Positions 8,034-14,860 of a stretch of 16,784 nucleotides of DNA are shown in pieces. The stretch's first letter is position 1, and each line of letters opens with the position of its first letter. This DNA comes from Burkholderiales bacterium (GTDB lineage: Bacteria; Pseudomonadota; Gammaproteobacteria; Burkholderiales; Burkholderiaceae). The DNA lies in assembly GCA_947371645.1 (NCBI GenBank), contig CANBQJ010000065.1:1-16784 (forward strand), given 5' to 3'. The notes under the pieces were generated by a model that saw nothing but the letters and a program-made list of their open reading frames with translations, did no database searches and was not told the DNA's origin. Made by a program: the position numbers and the translations under genes.

Positions 8034-8942
8034 ATGCGTGACGCCAGCCTGGAGAAGGCGCTCAAAGAGATCGACGCCATCGCGCATGTGGACGCGCCGG
8101 TGCCCAGGCAGGTGCACATGACGGCGGGCAGCAAGCAGCAGACGGGGGCCATCGCGGCCAACCTGGACCACATCCAGGCCCAGAACCCCGGCTGGAGCCT
8201 GACGCTGTACGACGACCAGGACATCGAGCAGTTCATCGTGCAGCGCTATGGGCCGGGTGTGCAGGCGCTGTACGCGCGGCTCAACCCGCGCTACGGGGCA
8301 GCCCGCGCCGACCTGTTTCGCTACCTGCTGGTGTATGCGCTGGGTGGCGTCTACCTGGACCTCAAGAGCAGCACCAGCGAGCCGCTGGACAGCTGGTTGC
8401 GCCCCGATGACCGCTTTGTGCTGTCCCAGTGGGACAACGCGCCCGGTGGCTGCTACCCCGACTTCGGCATCCACGACGAGCTGCGCCAGATTCCCGGCGG
8501 CGAGTACCAGCAGTGGTTCATCATCGCGTCGCCTGGCCACCCCTTCCTGAAGGCCGTGATCCAGCGGGTGCTGGGCCACATCGCGGCCTATGGCCCCTGG
8601 CCTTTGTGGATCGGGCGACACGGCACCTTCCGCCTCACGGGGCCTGTGCCCTACACCCTGGCCATCCACCCGATGCTGGCCCAGCATGCCCACCGCCTGC
8701 ACCGGGTGGAGCCAGGCGGCGGCCTGCGCTACAGCATCTTCAGCGGCGAGCGCGACCACCACCAGATCTTCAAGGCGCATTACTCGCAGCTGACCGAGCC
8801 CATCGTGCACCTTGAAGGCGGGCGCCTGCTGGCCTTCAAGGTGGTGCGGGCCGTCAAACTGCAGAGCGAGTCATTGCGCCTGGCTGCGCGTTTGCTGCTG
8901 TCGCGATGCAAGCGGCTGTTGCTCGGGCGCAAGCCCGCGTGA
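8034..8942 (+). CDS. Och1-like glycosyltransferase with DXD-type sugar-binding region (Gly_transf_sug), copy 1
   Basis: This 302-residue cytoplasmic protein has the layout of the Gly_transf_sug/Och1 group. An early strand, VPRQVHMTAG, is followed by NLDHIQAQNPGWSLTLYDD. The core ARADLFRYLLVYALGGVYLD then leads into LKSST. Asp93 (in ARADLFRY) and Asp109 (in YLDLKS) are the expected metal and nucleotide-sugar contacts, but the second Asp of a strict D-x-D is Lys111. GGEYQQWF and GHPFLKAVI follow, as in the paralogue at 12745. The C-terminal 30 residues are basic with several Arg/Lys, possibly for membrane association. The start is supported by GTGGAG about 10 bases before ATG 8034. It sits between two acyltransferase genes. 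The family call is solid; the donor sugar cannot be read from the sequence. Confidence 0.85.
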   Translation: MRDASLEKALKEIDAIAHVDAPVPRQVHMTAGSKQQTGAIAANLDHIQAQNPGWSLTLYDDQDIEQFIVQRYGPGVQALYARLNPRYGAARADLFRYLLVYALGGVYLDLKSSTSEPLDSWLRPDDRFVLSQWDNAPGGCYPDFGIHDELRQIPGGEYQQWFIIASPGHPFLKAVIQRVLGHIAAYGPWPLWIGRHGTFRLTGPVPYTLAIHPMLAQHAHRLHRVEPGGGLRYSIFSGERDHHQIFKAHYSQLTEPIVHLEGGRLLAFKVVRAVKLQSESLRLAARLLLSRCKRLLLGRKPA

Positions 8943-9109
8943 AAAAGGCCACATCGGGCTGGCCTGCCACCCCATTCAAGGGCGCTTGAGCCCGGGTGTG
9001 GGGGGCGTTTGCAGCAGGCCCAGCGCCTAGAATGGCCGCGACAGGCTGGGGTGCACCGCACCAACTCTTCGGCTTTGACACATTGGCGTTGCCAGGGATC
9101 GTGGGCTGC
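8943..9109. other. Longest non-coding gap inside the plus-strand gene run
   Basis: This 167-base gap separates the first Och1-like gene from the second acyltransferase. It holds a short pairing stretch, GGGC/GCCC around 8981-8994, and the TAGAAT candidate -10 box at 9028. No small reading frame with a ribosome binding site was convincing. The gap is the most likely place for an internal promoter splitting the run into two transcripts. Confidence 0.5.
9028..9033 (+). promoter_or_regulatory. Candidate -10 box (TAGAAT) for the second half of the cluster
   Basis: TAGAAT matches the sigma-70 -10 consensus TATAAT at five of six positions and lies about 77 bases before ATG 9110, in the widest gap of the run. 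The region 15-18 bases upstream (around 9004-9012) has no good TTGACA match, the best being GTTTGC with a short spacer. The call rests mainly on the -10 box and the position. Confidence 0.4.
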
Positions 9110-10225
9110 ATGCAAGACAGGGTGCGTTATCTGGATGGTTTGAGGGGCTGGGCCGCCTTGGCCGTGCTGCTCTATCACGCCTACTGGGAACTGCTGGGCG
9201 CGAAGTTCCCGCAATTGCGCCACGGCGCCCTGGCTCTGTTTTGCAACGGGCCGCTGGCGGTCTCCATCTTCTTCATCCTGTCTGGCGACGCCTTGCTGAC
9301 GCCCTTTCTGGCGCGCAAGGACTTCAACGTGCTGCGCACCACGGCCTTTCGCCGCTACACGCGCCTCACGGTGCCCATCCTGATGGCCAGCCTGCTGACC
9401 TTCGTGGTGATGAAGCTGGGCTGGCTGGCCAACACCGAAGCGGCCCACATCATGGGCAGCGAGCACTGGCTGGGCACCTTCGCGCAGTTCACGCCCTCCT
9501 TGCCCAGCGCGGTGCGCTTTGGCCTGTATGGGGTCTACTTCGACGGCAGCGAGCAGCGCAACTACCACCCCTTCCTGTGGACCATGCCCATCGAGATGCT
9601 GGGTTCGCTGCTGATGTTCGTGTTCGGCATGCAGGTCGAGCGCCTGCGCCGGCCGGCGCTCGTGGCCCTGGTGATCGCCGTCTTCCTCTACGCCTTCAAG
9701 AGCTACCAGGCCCTGTTCTTCCTGGGCGCCTTCTTCGCCTTGCGTCGCCAGCAAGGCGGGCTGCAGGCGCAACTGGTGGGCGGCTTGGTCTGGGTGGCGC
9801 GCCTGCTGTCGCTGGTGCTGCTGGGCTTCGCCTTCTGGTCTTGCGCGCGTTCCAGCGACCTGGGCAATGAAAGCCTGTGGCTCAACGCCCTGCGCGCCGC
9901 CGCCGTGGTGACGGCCGTGCACCTCAACCCCGACCTGGTGCGCCTGATGGAGGCCCGGCTGTCGCTGTTCATGGGGCGCATGTCTTTCCCGCTCTACCTG
10001 GTGCACTTCGCCATCCTGATCACCCTGACCAGCCACCTGGTCGTGGCGGCGCAGGCCGGTGGCGGCGTGACCGTGCAAACAGGCCTGCAGATCTTTGCCG
10101 CCACCGTGGTGGCCGCGATGGCCGGTGCCTGGGTGTTCGCCAACCTGGAGGAGCGCGCCTTGCGCGGTGTCAACCGCCTGCTGGAGCGCCTGCGCCTGCC
10201 TGCGCCCGCGCGCTCGGCGCCCTGA
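9110..10225 (+). CDS. Acyltransferase family 3 membrane protein, second copy
   Basis: This is a 371-residue polytopic membrane protein of the Acyl_transf_3 family. The N-terminus MQDRVRYLDGLRGWAALAVL carries the R-x10-H pair (Arg12, His23 in YHA). It is followed by LAVSIFFILSGDALLTPFLA, the FRRYTRLTVPILMASLL motif region, YHPFLWTMPIEMLGSLLMFV and SFPLYLVHFAILITL, all in family order. It differs clearly from the acyltransferase at 6954 (YLDGLRG against IQYLRGLA), so the two probably modify different positions or came from different sources rather than from a recent tandem copy. The open frame extends back to 8996, but that extension crosses the TAGAAT box and has no family similarity, so ATG 9110 is chosen. 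GTG 9101, closer to CAGGGA, is an alternative adding three residues. The GT2 gene follows after 42 bases. Confidence 0.85.
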   Translation: MQDRVRYLDGLRGWAALAVLLYHAYWELLGAKFPQLRHGALALFCNGPLAVSIFFILSGDALLTPFLARKDFNVLRTTAFRRYTRLTVPILMASLLTFVVMKLGWLANTEAAHIMGSEHWLGTFAQFTPSLPSAVRFGLYGVYFDGSEQRNYHPFLWTMPIEMLGSLLMFVFGMQVERLRRPALVALVIAVFLYAFKSYQALFFLGAFFALRRQQGGLQAQLVGGLVWVARLLSLVLLGFAFWSCARSSDLGNESLWLNALRAAAVVTAVHLNPDLVRLMEARLSLFMGRMSFPLYLVHFAILITLTSHLVVAAQAGGGVTVQTGLQIFAATVVAAMAGAWVFANLEERALRGVNRLLERLRLPAPARSAP

Positions 10226-10267
10226 CCCCAGCCACCGACGCCCCTGAAGAACAGGACCACCGCCGCC

Positions 10268-11170
10268 ATGCCCAAGATTTCAGTCGTCATCCCGGCCTAC
10301 AACGCTGCCGAGCACATCTGCGAGGCCATCGAGTCCGTGCTGAAGCAGACGCACCCCGACCTCGAAGTCATCGTGGTCGACGACGGCTCCAAAGACGGCA
10401 CCGGTGACCTGGTGCGCGCGCGCTTCCCGCTGGTGATCTGCATCACCAAGCCCAATGGCGGCGCCTCCAGCGCGCGCAACGTGGGATGCCGCATGGCGAC
10501 GGGCGAGTACATCGCCTTCCTGGATGCCGACGACGCCTGGCACCCGCAGAAGACCACCGCGCAGGTGGCGCTGATGGCGGCTTACCCGCAAGCCGACCTG
10601 TCGCGCGTGGCGGTGAGTGAAGAGACGCTGGACTGGCGCGAGCCCCTCATGCCCACCGATGGCGGCCTGCCCGTGCACAGCTGCTACCAGCGCATCGGCG
10701 ATGGCTTCGAGCACCCCTTCTTTGCGACGTCCGCGGTGCTGGTGCGCCGCACGGCCTTCCTGGCAGTGGGCGGCTTCGATGAGTCGCTCAACATCGCCGA
10801 AGACATCGACTTCTTCCTCAAGGTGATGGCCAAGGCGCCCTGCGTGCCCATGGTGTCGGCCTTTGGCCTGTACAAGCGGCCCATCAAGGGCAGCCTGGGC
10901 GACGACAGCGAGGCCGGCTATGTGCGCCTCTTCCAGGTCTATGAGCGCTTCCTGAAAGAACACCCGCAATGCCGGGCCGACATGGGGCAGCGCCACATCA
11001 ACCAGGTGTTGGCGCGTTTGCGGGCGCGGTATGCGGCCAGCCAGTACCGCAATGGGCGCGGGTGGGACGCGGCGCGCTCGGCCTTGACCTCGATGCGCGT
11101 GTGGCCTAATGCGCTGGCGCTGCGCGTGCTGGGTCTGCTGATCTTCAAGCCCCGCAAGGCGGGTGCCTGA
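10268..11170 (+). CDS. Glycosyltransferase family 2 (GT-A fold)
   Basis: This 300-residue protein is an inverting sugar transferase of the GT2 family, presumably adding one residue of the repeat unit in the cytoplasm. It starts with the signature ISVVIPAYNAAEHI and EVIVVDDGSKDGT. GGASSARNVG is followed by YIAFLDADDAW, whose Asp86-x-Asp88 binds the metal-nucleotide sugar. AEDIDFFLK (Glu178-Asp179) supplies the likely catalytic base. The C-terminal part is helical and Arg-rich (INQVLARLRARYAASQYRNG). The ATG has CAGGA about 11 bases before it. The gene is followed 40 bases later by the flippase start, and the next open frame overlaps its stop, so the two are very likely co-transcribed. Its general architecture resembles the minus-strand GT2 at 13711, but the bodies differ. 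Confidence 0.88.
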   Translation: MPKISVVIPAYNAAEHICEAIESVLKQTHPDLEVIVVDDGSKDGTGDLVRARFPLVICITKPNGGASSARNVGCRMATGEYIAFLDADDAWHPQKTTAQVALMAAYPQADLSRVAVSEETLDWREPLMPTDGGLPVHSCYQRIGDGFEHPFFATSAVLVRRTAFLAVGGFDESLNIAEDIDFFLKVMAKAPCVPMVSAFGLYKRPIKGSLGDDSEAGYVRLFQVYERFLKEHPQCRADMGQRHINQVLARLRARYAASQYRNGRGWDAARSALTSMRVWPNALALRVLGLLIFKPRKAGA

Positions 11171-11210
11171 TGTCCCGGCCTGTTCACAAGAAGTTCCTAC
11201 CGCTGTCCCC

Positions 11211-12737
11211 ATGAAAACCAGGCCCGTTGCACAGTCCGCGCTCAGTGCGGCCAAGTGGATGACCGGGTCCACCTATGTGGGCTTCGTCACCAGCTTCATT
11301 GGCAGCGTGTTCGCCACGCGCGCCATGGGCCCCGATGGCTACGGCATCTACGCCTACCTGGTGTGGCTGGTGACCCTGGTGGCCGGCCTGTGCACGGGCT
11401 TCCTGAACATCACGGCGGTTCGCTTCGTGGCCGAGGGCGTGGGCGCCAACCGCATGGACCGCGTGGGCGCCACGGTGTCCTGGCTCAAGCGCCTGTTCTG
11501 GTGGACGCTGGGCGGTGGCTGCGTCGTCCTGCTGGTCACGGGCCTCTTCCCGGCCATCTACCCCAAGCTGATCGCCCAGCACATCTGGTTCTACCTGGGC
11601 TTTGTGCTGCTGTGCGTGCTGGCACGCGCCACCTTCTCCTTCCTGATGTCGGTGTCCAAGGGGTATTCGGTGTTTTACCCCGAGGCCGTCTCCAGCTCGC
11701 TGACGGGCATGGTGGCCGCCGTGGCCGGCGCCGTGTTGCTGTGGGCCAGGCAGAGCCTCGATGCCTTCATGCTGCTCTTCCTGGTGTCGTCCGTGTTCCT
11801 GCTGCTGGTGGGTCAGCACATGATGCGCAAGCACGGCGTGCAGCACGAGGGCGGCGTGCTGGAAGCGCAAGAGCGCGAGCGCATGCTCAGCGTGCTGCGC
11901 TGGAACGCGCTGATCTCGCTGGTCAACATGCTGTCGACCAAATCGGCCGACACCTACCTGCTGGGCCTGCACGCGCTCACCGCCTACGTGGGCTACTACA
12001 ACATCGCCTGGACGATGACCAAAAGCGGGCTGGACCTGCTGTCTGCGGGCTACTCGTCCATGCTGCTGCCACTGATCTCGCGCGCGGGCGGCGAGGGCGA
12101 CGAGCGCAAGGTGCAGCGCATCTTCGGGGCCTCGGTGAAGTTCTACCAGACGGTGGGCATCGTGGTGGCTTGCGGCGCCTGGATCGTGGCCGAGCCGGTG
12201 GTGACCCTGCTGTATGGCAACGCCTTCAAGGAGGTCATCCCGGCGTTGAAGGTGATGACGGTCACCACGGGCATCACGCTGCCTGGCGCGGCCTACTCGG
12301 CGGCCTTCATCGCCACCGACAGCCAACGCGCGAGGCTGGTGTTCATCGTGTTGTCGTCCGTGGTGTCGGTGGTCACGTCCCTGATCTGCATCCCGACCTG
12401 GGGCTACGAGGGCGCGCTGATGTCGGTGTTCTTTGGCGGCGTCATCACCTACGTGGTCATCGCCATCGTGGCGGACCGCATGCTGGGCTTCAAGTTCCCG
12501 CTGCGCAGCTCGCTTTTGCAGCTGCTGTCGGCGCTGATCCCCATGCTGGCCATCCACTTCCTGATCCCGACCGAGCACTCCCTGTGGCTGGCGGCATTGG
12601 CCGGCGTGCTCTTCCTGGTGGCCTTCGTCGTCATCGCCCTCAACCTCAATGCATGGGGTGACGACGAGATCGACATGATCCGGCGCAACAGCCCCAGGGC
12701 GGCGCGCGTGATCGACCGCCTGACCTGGACGCATTGA
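11211..12737 (+). CDS. Wzx-like polysaccharide flippase (MOP superfamily)
   Basis: This 508-residue protein with about 12-14 hydrophobic segments belongs to the polysaccharide biosynthesis/MOP exporter group that flips undecaprenyl-linked repeat units across the inner membrane. Its opening, AKWMTGSTYVGFVTSFIGSV, continues into FATRAMGPDGYGIYAYLVWL, the family's usual first-helix pair. ISLVNMLSTKSADTYLLGL and VGYYNIAWTMTKSGLDLL in the middle, and LYGNAFKEVIPALKVM before the last helices, are also family-like. ATG 11211 starts directly before the first membrane segment, with AAGAAG upstream. The open frame reaches back to GTG 11163 inside the preceding gene, but those 16 residues are not family-like. 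Only 7 bases separate it from the next gene, so they are probably translated from one mRNA. Together with the ligase/polymerase it indicates a Wzx/Wzy-type assembly route rather than an ABC-transporter route. Confidence 0.87.
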   Translation: MKTRPVAQSALSAAKWMTGSTYVGFVTSFIGSVFATRAMGPDGYGIYAYLVWLVTLVAGLCTGFLNITAVRFVAEGVGANRMDRVGATVSWLKRLFWWTLGGGCVVLLVTGLFPAIYPKLIAQHIWFYLGFVLLCVLARATFSFLMSVSKGYSVFYPEAVSSSLTGMVAAVAGAVLLWARQSLDAFMLLFLVSSVFLLLVGQHMMRKHGVQHEGGVLEAQERERMLSVLRWNALISLVNMLSTKSADTYLLGLHALTAYVGYYNIAWTMTKSGLDLLSAGYSSMLLPLISRAGGEGDERKVQRIFGASVKFYQTVGIVVACGAWIVAEPVVTLLYGNAFKEVIPALKVMTVTTGITLPGAAYSAAFIATDSQRARLVFIVLSSVVSVVTSLICIPTWGYEGALMSVFFGGVITYVVIAIVADRMLGFKFPLRSSLLQLLSALIPMLAIHFLIPTEHSLWLAALAGVLFLVAFVVIALNLNAWGDDEIDMIRRNSPRAARVIDRLTWTH

Positions 12738-12744
12738 GCGGGCG

Positions 12745-13698
12745 ATGACCACAGCCATGGCAACACGCACGGCCTCCGACACCTTGCAGGCGGCCCTGCG
12801 TGAGCTCGATGCGCTGCCGGTGTCGCAGCCCTGGGCCAGCGCTCAGCCGCCAGGCATCGCGCGCCTGATCCACATGACCGCACCCGTGGTGCCGCGCGAA
12901 GGGCCGCTGGCCGACAACCTGGCGCGCATCCGCGCCTTGAATCCCGCGTGGGCCCTGACGGTCTATGAAGATGCCGACCTGCCGCGCTTCATCCGCACGC
13001 ACTTTGGCGAGGCCACGCTGGCGCTGTTCGAGCGCATCAACCCAGGCTATGGCCCGGCGCGCGCCGACCTGTTTCGCTACCTGTGCGTCTACCGCCTGGG
13101 TGGCCTGTACCTGGACATCAAAAGCACCACGTCCAGACCCCTGGACAGCTGGTTGCGCGACGATGACCGCTTCATCCTCTCGCAGTGGCGCAATGCCGAC
13201 GAGGCCAGCCCCTTTGACGGCTGGGGCCTGCACCCCGAGCTGTCGCACGTCCCGGGTGGCGAGTACCAGCAGTGGTTCGTGCTGGCCAGCGCCGGCCACC
13301 CGCTGCTCAAGGCCGCGATCACCCAGGTGCTGCACCAGATCGCGCAACCGGGCTGGTGGCCGCCTCGTCATGGCCGCCACGGCGTGTTGATCACCACGGG
13401 GCCGGTGGTCTTCACCCTGGCCGTGCACGCGGAGCTGACGCAGCACCCGCACCGCAGGATGGACGTCGATGGCGAGGGTGGGGTGCATTACAGCGGGCTG
13501 CCCCAAGGGGTGTCTCACATCGGGATGCATGGCGTGCACTACGCGCTGCGAACCGACCCCGTGCTGAAGCTGCAGGGTCTGCAGGCCAGGGCTTTTGATT
13601 TCACCCGTGCACTGGACCAAGGGTGGCAGGCCACCCGCCGTGAGGCGCGTCGGCGCGTGCAGCGCCTCAAGCGGGGTGTGCTGGCCTTGCTGCGCTGA
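12745..13698 (+). CDS. Och1-like glycosyltransferase with DXD-type sugar-binding region (Gly_transf_sug), copy 2
   Basis: This 317-residue protein is a clear paralogue of the one at 8034. The two share ARADLFRYL-VY-LGG-YLD, the K-S-TS--PLDSWLR segment, DDRF-LSQW-NA and GGEYQQWF. Asp124 (YLDIKS) is the expected sugar-metal ligand, and again Lys126 replaces the second Asp of D-x-D. The tail differs: this copy has HYSGLPQGVSHIGMHGVHYA and a long basic C-terminus (ATRREARRRVQRLKRGVLAL), perhaps for membrane contact. ATG 12745 is 7 bases after the flippase stop; ATG 12757 is an equally possible start. It is the last plus-strand gene and ends 12 bases from the end of the opposing GT2 gene. Its role is presumably to add a second residue chemically similar to that added by copy 1; this is inference. 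Confidence 0.85.
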   Translation: MTTAMATRTASDTLQAALRELDALPVSQPWASAQPPGIARLIHMTAPVVPREGPLADNLARIRALNPAWALTVYEDADLPRFIRTHFGEATLALFERINPGYGPARADLFRYLCVYRLGGLYLDIKSTTSRPLDSWLRDDDRFILSQWRNADEASPFDGWGLHPELSHVPGGEYQQWFVLASAGHPLLKAAITQVLHQIAQPGWWPPRHGRHGVLITTGPVVFTLAVHAELTQHPHRRMDVDGEGGVHYSGLPQGVSHIGMHGVHYALRTDPVLKLQGLQARAFDFTRALDQGWQATRREARRRVQRLKRGVLALLR

Positions 13699-13710
13699 AG
13701 GCGCAGGGCC

Positions 13711-14766
13711 TCACAACTGGGTGTGCTGTGTGGTGGGCGCCGAGGTGCGCGCCGCATCTGGCCGGCAGGCCTTGAGCAGCGAGACCCAGGGCTTGCGCAG
13801 GCTCAGGATGGCCAGCTTGGCGCACTCCTTGGCTTGCCGCGCGGTGCGGCCATGGGCCAGGCTCAAGAGCCAGTAGCGCCAGGCCTGGTTCAGCTGCCCC
13901 TTCTGGCGGGCAAAGTACAGCAGGTCCATGCAGGAGTTGAGCAAGGTCTGGTGGATGGCCTGTCGGGTGGCGTGGTCCAGGCCAGGCCAGCGCAGGTAGG
14001 CGCCGAACAAGGTCAGGCCCGTCAGTTCGACCCGTTCCTGCTTGTCAGGCGTGAGGTGAGACAGGCTGTCCGGGTGGCGGCGGTAGATGCCGGTGACGGC
14101 CTCGCTCCATGCCCAGGTGACGCGGCCTTCGTGCACCGAACGGATGGCCCAGTCGACGTCTTCGGACCAGCGCAAGCGCTCGTTGAACTGCACCCGCTCA
14201 AAGACGGCGCGGCGGGCCACCAGCGACTGCACGTGCACGAAGCAGGCGGTCATCACGCCTTCGATGAAGCGGCCGTCGATGCGGCGCACACCCTGACCCA
14301 GGTCCGTGCTGTGCAGCCGCTCGAGCCCCTTGCGCCGCTTGGCCAGCCAGTGGCCGCGGTGGGAGTCGTCGTCCAGGCCAATGATGGCCGAGTTCTGCAT
14401 GAACACGTCGATGTCGGGGTGCTGCTGCAGCACGGCCACGGCGCGCGCCAGGTGGTCGGTGTGCCAGAGGTCATCGGCATCGAGGAAAGCGATCAACTGA
14501 CCGCGTGCAGCCTGGATGCCGCGGTTGCGGGCTGCAGCCACGCCCTGGTTGCTGCCTTGCCGAAGCAGCTGCAGCCTGCCGGCGGTGGCCTCGGCCTGCA
14601 GCAGGGACGTCGTGCGGTCTGTGGAGGCGTCATCGACCACGATGAGCTCGATGTGTGGCCAGGTCTGCGCCTGCACGCTGGCCACCGCTTCCATGACAGT
14701 TCGCGCGGCGTTGAACGCCGGGATGACGACACTGACCAGCGGTGCGGAATCAGAGGAAGGAGGCAT
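13711..14766 (-). CDS. Glycosyltransferase family 2 (GT-A fold)
   Basis: This 351-residue GT2 protein opens with VSVVIPAFNAARTVMEAVAS and ELIVVDDASTDRT. NQGVAAARNRGIQAARGQLI is followed by AFLDADDLW with Asp96-x-Asp98. WSEDVDWAIRSV (Glu202-Asp203) provides the probable catalytic base. The long C-terminal helical region (HQTLLNSCMDLLYFARQKGQ, then WRYWLLSLAHGRTARQAKE) is common in GT2 enzymes of capsule and O-antigen loci. The gene is convergent to the polysaccharide run, and its stop lies 12 bases from the second Och1-like gene. A candidate promoter sits about 65 bases upstream, near the end of the MFS gene, so it may be transcribed on its own or with MFS read-through. No good Shine-Dalgarno is visible before its ATG. 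It is probably part of the polysaccharide locus despite its orientation, but it could modify another surface glycan. Confidence 0.87.
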   Translation of the reverse strand: MPPSSDSAPLVSVVIPAFNAARTVMEAVASVQAQTWPHIELIVVDDASTDRTTSLLQAEATAGRLQLLRQGSNQGVAAARNRGIQAARGQLIAFLDADDLWHTDHLARAVAVLQQHPDIDVFMQNSAIIGLDDDSHRGHWLAKRRKGLERLHSTDLGQGVRRIDGRFIEGVMTACFVHVQSLVARRAVFERVQFNERLRWSEDVDWAIRSVHEGRVTWAWSEAVTGIYRRHPDSLSHLTPDKQERVELTGLTLFGAYLRWPGLDHATRQAIHQTLLNSCMDLLYFARQKGQLNQAWRYWLLSLAHGRTARQAKECAKLAILSLRKPWVSLLKACRPDAARTSAPTTQHTQL

Positions 14767-14830
14767 CGTGTGGATCGGGCTGGCACGGCTTCCAGGGCTG
14801 GACGGCGGCCCTTCAGAAAACCGGCAAGTC

Positions 14831-14860
14831 AGGATAGCACCGGGTGCCCGACCAGGTCAG
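14831..14860 (-). promoter_or_regulatory. Candidate sigma-70 promoter for the minus-strand glycosyltransferase
   Basis: On the minus strand, CTGACC (14855-14860) and TATCCT (14831-14836) are separated by 18 bases, with four of six matches at each box. The -35 box overlaps the stop codon of the MFS gene, and the -10 box lies about 65 bases before the glycosyltransferase ATG at 14766. The spacing and location fit an own promoter for this gene. Short GC-rich pairings (GCAC/GTGC and CGGG/CCCG, 14837-14850) lie in the spacer. Confidence 0.4.

Noticed and set aside
6807..8810. A 667-codon minus-strand open frame over the acyltransferase and Och1-like genes
   Set aside because: Low-complexity, Gln/Arg/His/Gly-rich product with no recognisable domain. 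It lies antisense to two genes with strong family motifs.
8924..8937. CGGGC-GCAA-GCCCG hairpin at the end of the first Och1-like gene as a terminator
   Set aside because: It is inside the coding sequence, has only five stem pairs, and is followed by an A run rather than a T run.
8996..9109. Upstream extension of the second acyltransferase
   Set aside because: It crosses the TAGAAT box and adds 38 residues before the conserved YLDGLRG start; neither a signal peptide nor homology is visible there.
11184..12782. A 532-codon minus-strand frame under the flippase
   Set aside because: Composition is His/Gln/Arg-rich without a fold, and the plus strand encodes a typical multi-helix Wzx-like protein.
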